Positions 62,617-64,000 of a DNA stretch of 64,000 nucleotides are shown piece after piece. Position 1 is the first letter of the stretch. Each line of letters opens with the position of its first letter. The position numbers and the translations under genes were made by a program. The stretch spans positions 2,418,001 through 2,482,000 of the forward strand of contig NZ_AQOV01000001.1 in assembly GCF_000365425.1 (NCBI RefSeq), in the 5' to 3' direction. The DNA comes from Methylomonas sp. MK1 (GTDB taxonomy: Bacteria > Pseudomonadota > Gammaproteobacteria > Methylococcales > Methylomonadaceae). The notes under the pieces were generated by a model. That model was given only the letters and a program-made list of their open reading frames with translations, had not been told where the DNA came from and made no database searches.

Positions 62617-63191
62617 TGGGCAGTAATTATATGACCGACCCGATAGTGTTCCTGATCGACACCCTGTTTTCGTTGTATATTTTGGCGGTGGCATTGCGCT
62701 TTTTGTTGCAATGGACCCAGGCCGATTTTTACAACCCGGTATCGCAATTTCTGGTGAAAATCACCCACCCGCCATTACGGATTTTACGCCGTTTTATTCC
62801 TTCCATCGGCCGCATAGATAGCTCTTCCCTAGTGCTGGCGTTGTTGCTGCAAATAGTCGCCAACTTTTCGATACTGGCTATTAAAGGCTTATCGGTCAGT
62901 TTTGTGGCATTGACGCTATTGTCGTTTACCGACTTATTGAAAATGTTGATCGATATTTTCGTTTACGCCATTTTTGCCGGCGCCATCCTGAGCTGGTTCG
63001 CACCAGGCAGTTATGGCTCCGCCTCGTCGATTTTGTACAGTTTGACCGATCCGCTGTTGAATGTGTGCCGCAAGGTTTTACCCGACCTGGGCGGGATAGA
63101 CTTATCGCCGCTGGTGGCGCTGGTATTGTTGCAACTGGCAAAAATGATGATTTTGCCGCCCCTGCATCAATTGGTTAGCCTACTGGGTTAG
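62616..63191 (+). CDS. YggT-family membrane protein
   Basis: A 191-residue protein with two YggT domains of two helices each (LYILAVALRFLLQWTQADFYNPVSQFLVKITHPPLRILRRFIPSIG and a second copy with AGAILSWFAPGSYGSASSILYSLTDPLLNVCRKVLPDLGGIDLSPLVAL). Function not settled (osmotic tolerance/division have been proposed). The first ATG overlaps the proC stop; another ATG lies five codons later. Confidence 0.93.
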   Translation: MGSNYMTDPIVFLIDTLFSLYILAVALRFLLQWTQADFYNPVSQFLVKITHPPLRILRRFIPSIGRIDSSSLVLALLLQIVANFSILAIKGLSVSFVALTLLSFTDLLKMLIDIFVYAIFAGAILSWFAPGSYGSASSILYSLTDPLLNVCRKVLPDLGGIDLSPLVALVLLQLAKMMILPPLHQLVSLLG

Positions 63192-63209
63192 GCCTCGGCT
63201 GGTATTGTC

Positions 63210-64000
63210 ATGCGACATATCACCTTCAAACGAACATCATTTGTCGCTCTAGCTTTGCTATTGGCAATGGGCGAGCCGGCATATGCAAAAAAAATGTATC
63301 GTTGGGTGGATGAAAACGGTAACGTCTATTTCTCCGATCAAGTGCCACCCGACCAGGTAAAGCACAAACGGGAAACATTGAGCGAGAAAGCCCGCGTGCT
63401 CGATGTGCTGGAAAAAGCCAAAACCGCCGAGCAAATCGCTCAACAAAAACGGCTGGATGCACTACGTAAGGAACAGGAAAAGATCATTGCCAGGCAAAAT
63501 GCCAATGACAAGGTGCTGTTAAGCACGTTTCGTAGCATCGACGATATGAATAAAGCCTTGAGTAATAAAATGGCGTCCTTCGATGCCGGGCAAAAAGTGA
63601 TTGAAGGCAATATCGAACGCATTCAGCAGCAATTGCAGCAGCAACAGCAACAAGCCGCCAATCTTGAGCGTGGCGGCAGCAAGATCCCACCGAAATTACT
63701 GGCGGATATTGCCGCCAGCAAACAACAGATAGAAGCGGGCAAACAAGAACTTTTGCGTCACCAACAAGACAGACAAAACAGCGAAAAAGAATTCAAAGCC
63801 GACATAGCCCGCTTTCAATTCCTCACCCAAGCCAACAGCAACGACGGAAAACCGGTCAACGGCGACAGCTTAGCGGCCAGTAACGCCAGCAACGAGCTAG
63901 GCCTGTTTGTTTGTCAAGACGCCGGGCAATGCGAAAAAGCCTGGAAAATCGCCGGCGAGTTTGTCGCGACTCACTCCACCACCGGTCAAGACGTGGAAAG
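63210..64000 (+). CDS. DUF4124-domain coiled-coil protein, truncated by the window edge
   Basis: The reading frame starts at the ATG at 63210, 18 bases after yggT, and is open to the end of the window (263 codons visible). A signal peptide (about 1-26, ending PAYA) is followed by the DUF4124 domain (MYRWVDENGNVYFSDQVPP) and a long glutamine- and lysine-rich coiled coil (KTAEQIAQQKRLDALRKEQEK, then QQLQQQQQQ) up to about residue 200. The last part contains two cysteines (FVCQDAGQCEKAW). Probably periplasmic; the C-terminus lies outside. Confidence 0.85.
   Translation, partial: MRHITFKRTSFVALALLLAMGEPAYAKKMYRWVDENGNVYFSDQVPPDQVKHKRETLSEKARVLDVLEKAKTAEQIAQQKRLDALRKEQEKIIARQNANDKVLLSTFRSIDDMNKALSNKMASFDAGQKVIEGNIERIQQQLQQQQQQAANLERGGSKIPPKLLADIAASKQQIEAGKQELLRHQQDRQNSEKEFKADIARFQFLTQANSNDGKPVNGDSLAASNASNELGLFVCQDAGQCEKAWKIAGEFVATHSTTGQDVE

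Noticed and set aside
1-64000. tRNA, rRNA, CRISPR array, prophage or intact insertion sequence
   Set aside because: Intergenic regions were read for cloverleaf ends, regular repeats and transposase genes; nothing convincing was found.

Overview
The window reads as chromosomal DNA of an aerobic gammaproteobacterial methanotroph (Methylococcales, Methylomonas-like). Two gene sets point there together: a complete fhcB-A-D-C cluster (formaldehyde oxidation by the methanofuran/tetrahydromethanopterin route) and an Azotobacter-type nif accessory cluster. The housekeeping genes (rpmH-rnpA-yidD-yidC-mnmE, sspAB, clpB, rpsT, murJ) fit a gammaproteobacterium. The genus is inferred from gene content only. 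No rRNA, tRNA, CRISPR array or intact insertion sequence was seen.

Layout. 1-3.6 kb: end of a membrane protein, a transglutaminase-like protein, a CNNM/CorC-type protein and a 2-oxoglutarate oxygenase. 3.9-24.1 kb: an alkali-cation island. It holds kup; a minus-strand run (IS110-like N-terminal protein, K+ channel, kdpD, kdpE, dapA, marC); a plus-strand run (nhaD, apbE, a KdpD-like kinase without the KdpD sensor domain, a KdpE-like regulator, a zinc-ribbon membrane protein); the kdpFABC operon with an extra 30-codon ORF in front; and a separate unit encoding a 53-residue membrane protein. Three promoters in this island carry a 17-bp box built like the Escherichia coli KdpE site (two 6-mers 5 bp apart), so a KdpE regulon of at least three transcripts is proposed.

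24.4-37.9 kb: the nif accessory region. One minus-strand operon, nifV-orf55-cysE-TPR-orf40-nifW-nifZ-nifM-clpX-grx/bolA-nifF-rseC, begins at a sigma-54 promoter with a NifA-type upstream site. A second, iscA-nifU-nifS, has the same arrangement. Between them lie two secreted VPLP-CTERM proteins and a small membrane protein. A short NifZ-like gene diverges from iscA. nifHDK and nifA lie outside the window.

38-44 kb: a SagB-type dehydrogenase, a hypothetical protein, and the conserved block mnmE-yidC-yidD-rnpA-rpmH on the minus strand. 44-47.5 kb: a glycine-zipper lipoprotein, PiT phosphate transporter with its DUF47 partner, and sspA-sspB. 47.6-53.6 kb: a pterin dehydratase-like gene followed by fhcBADC, a strong terminator, then a radical SAM protein. 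53.5-64 kb: a small hypothetical protein, a membrane protein with a CxxCH motif, a cold-shock protein, clpB with a textbook sigma-32 promoter, an ankyrin protein, a Gfo/Idh/MocA oxidoreductase, rpsT, murJ, proC, yggT and a truncated DUF4124 protein at the right edge.
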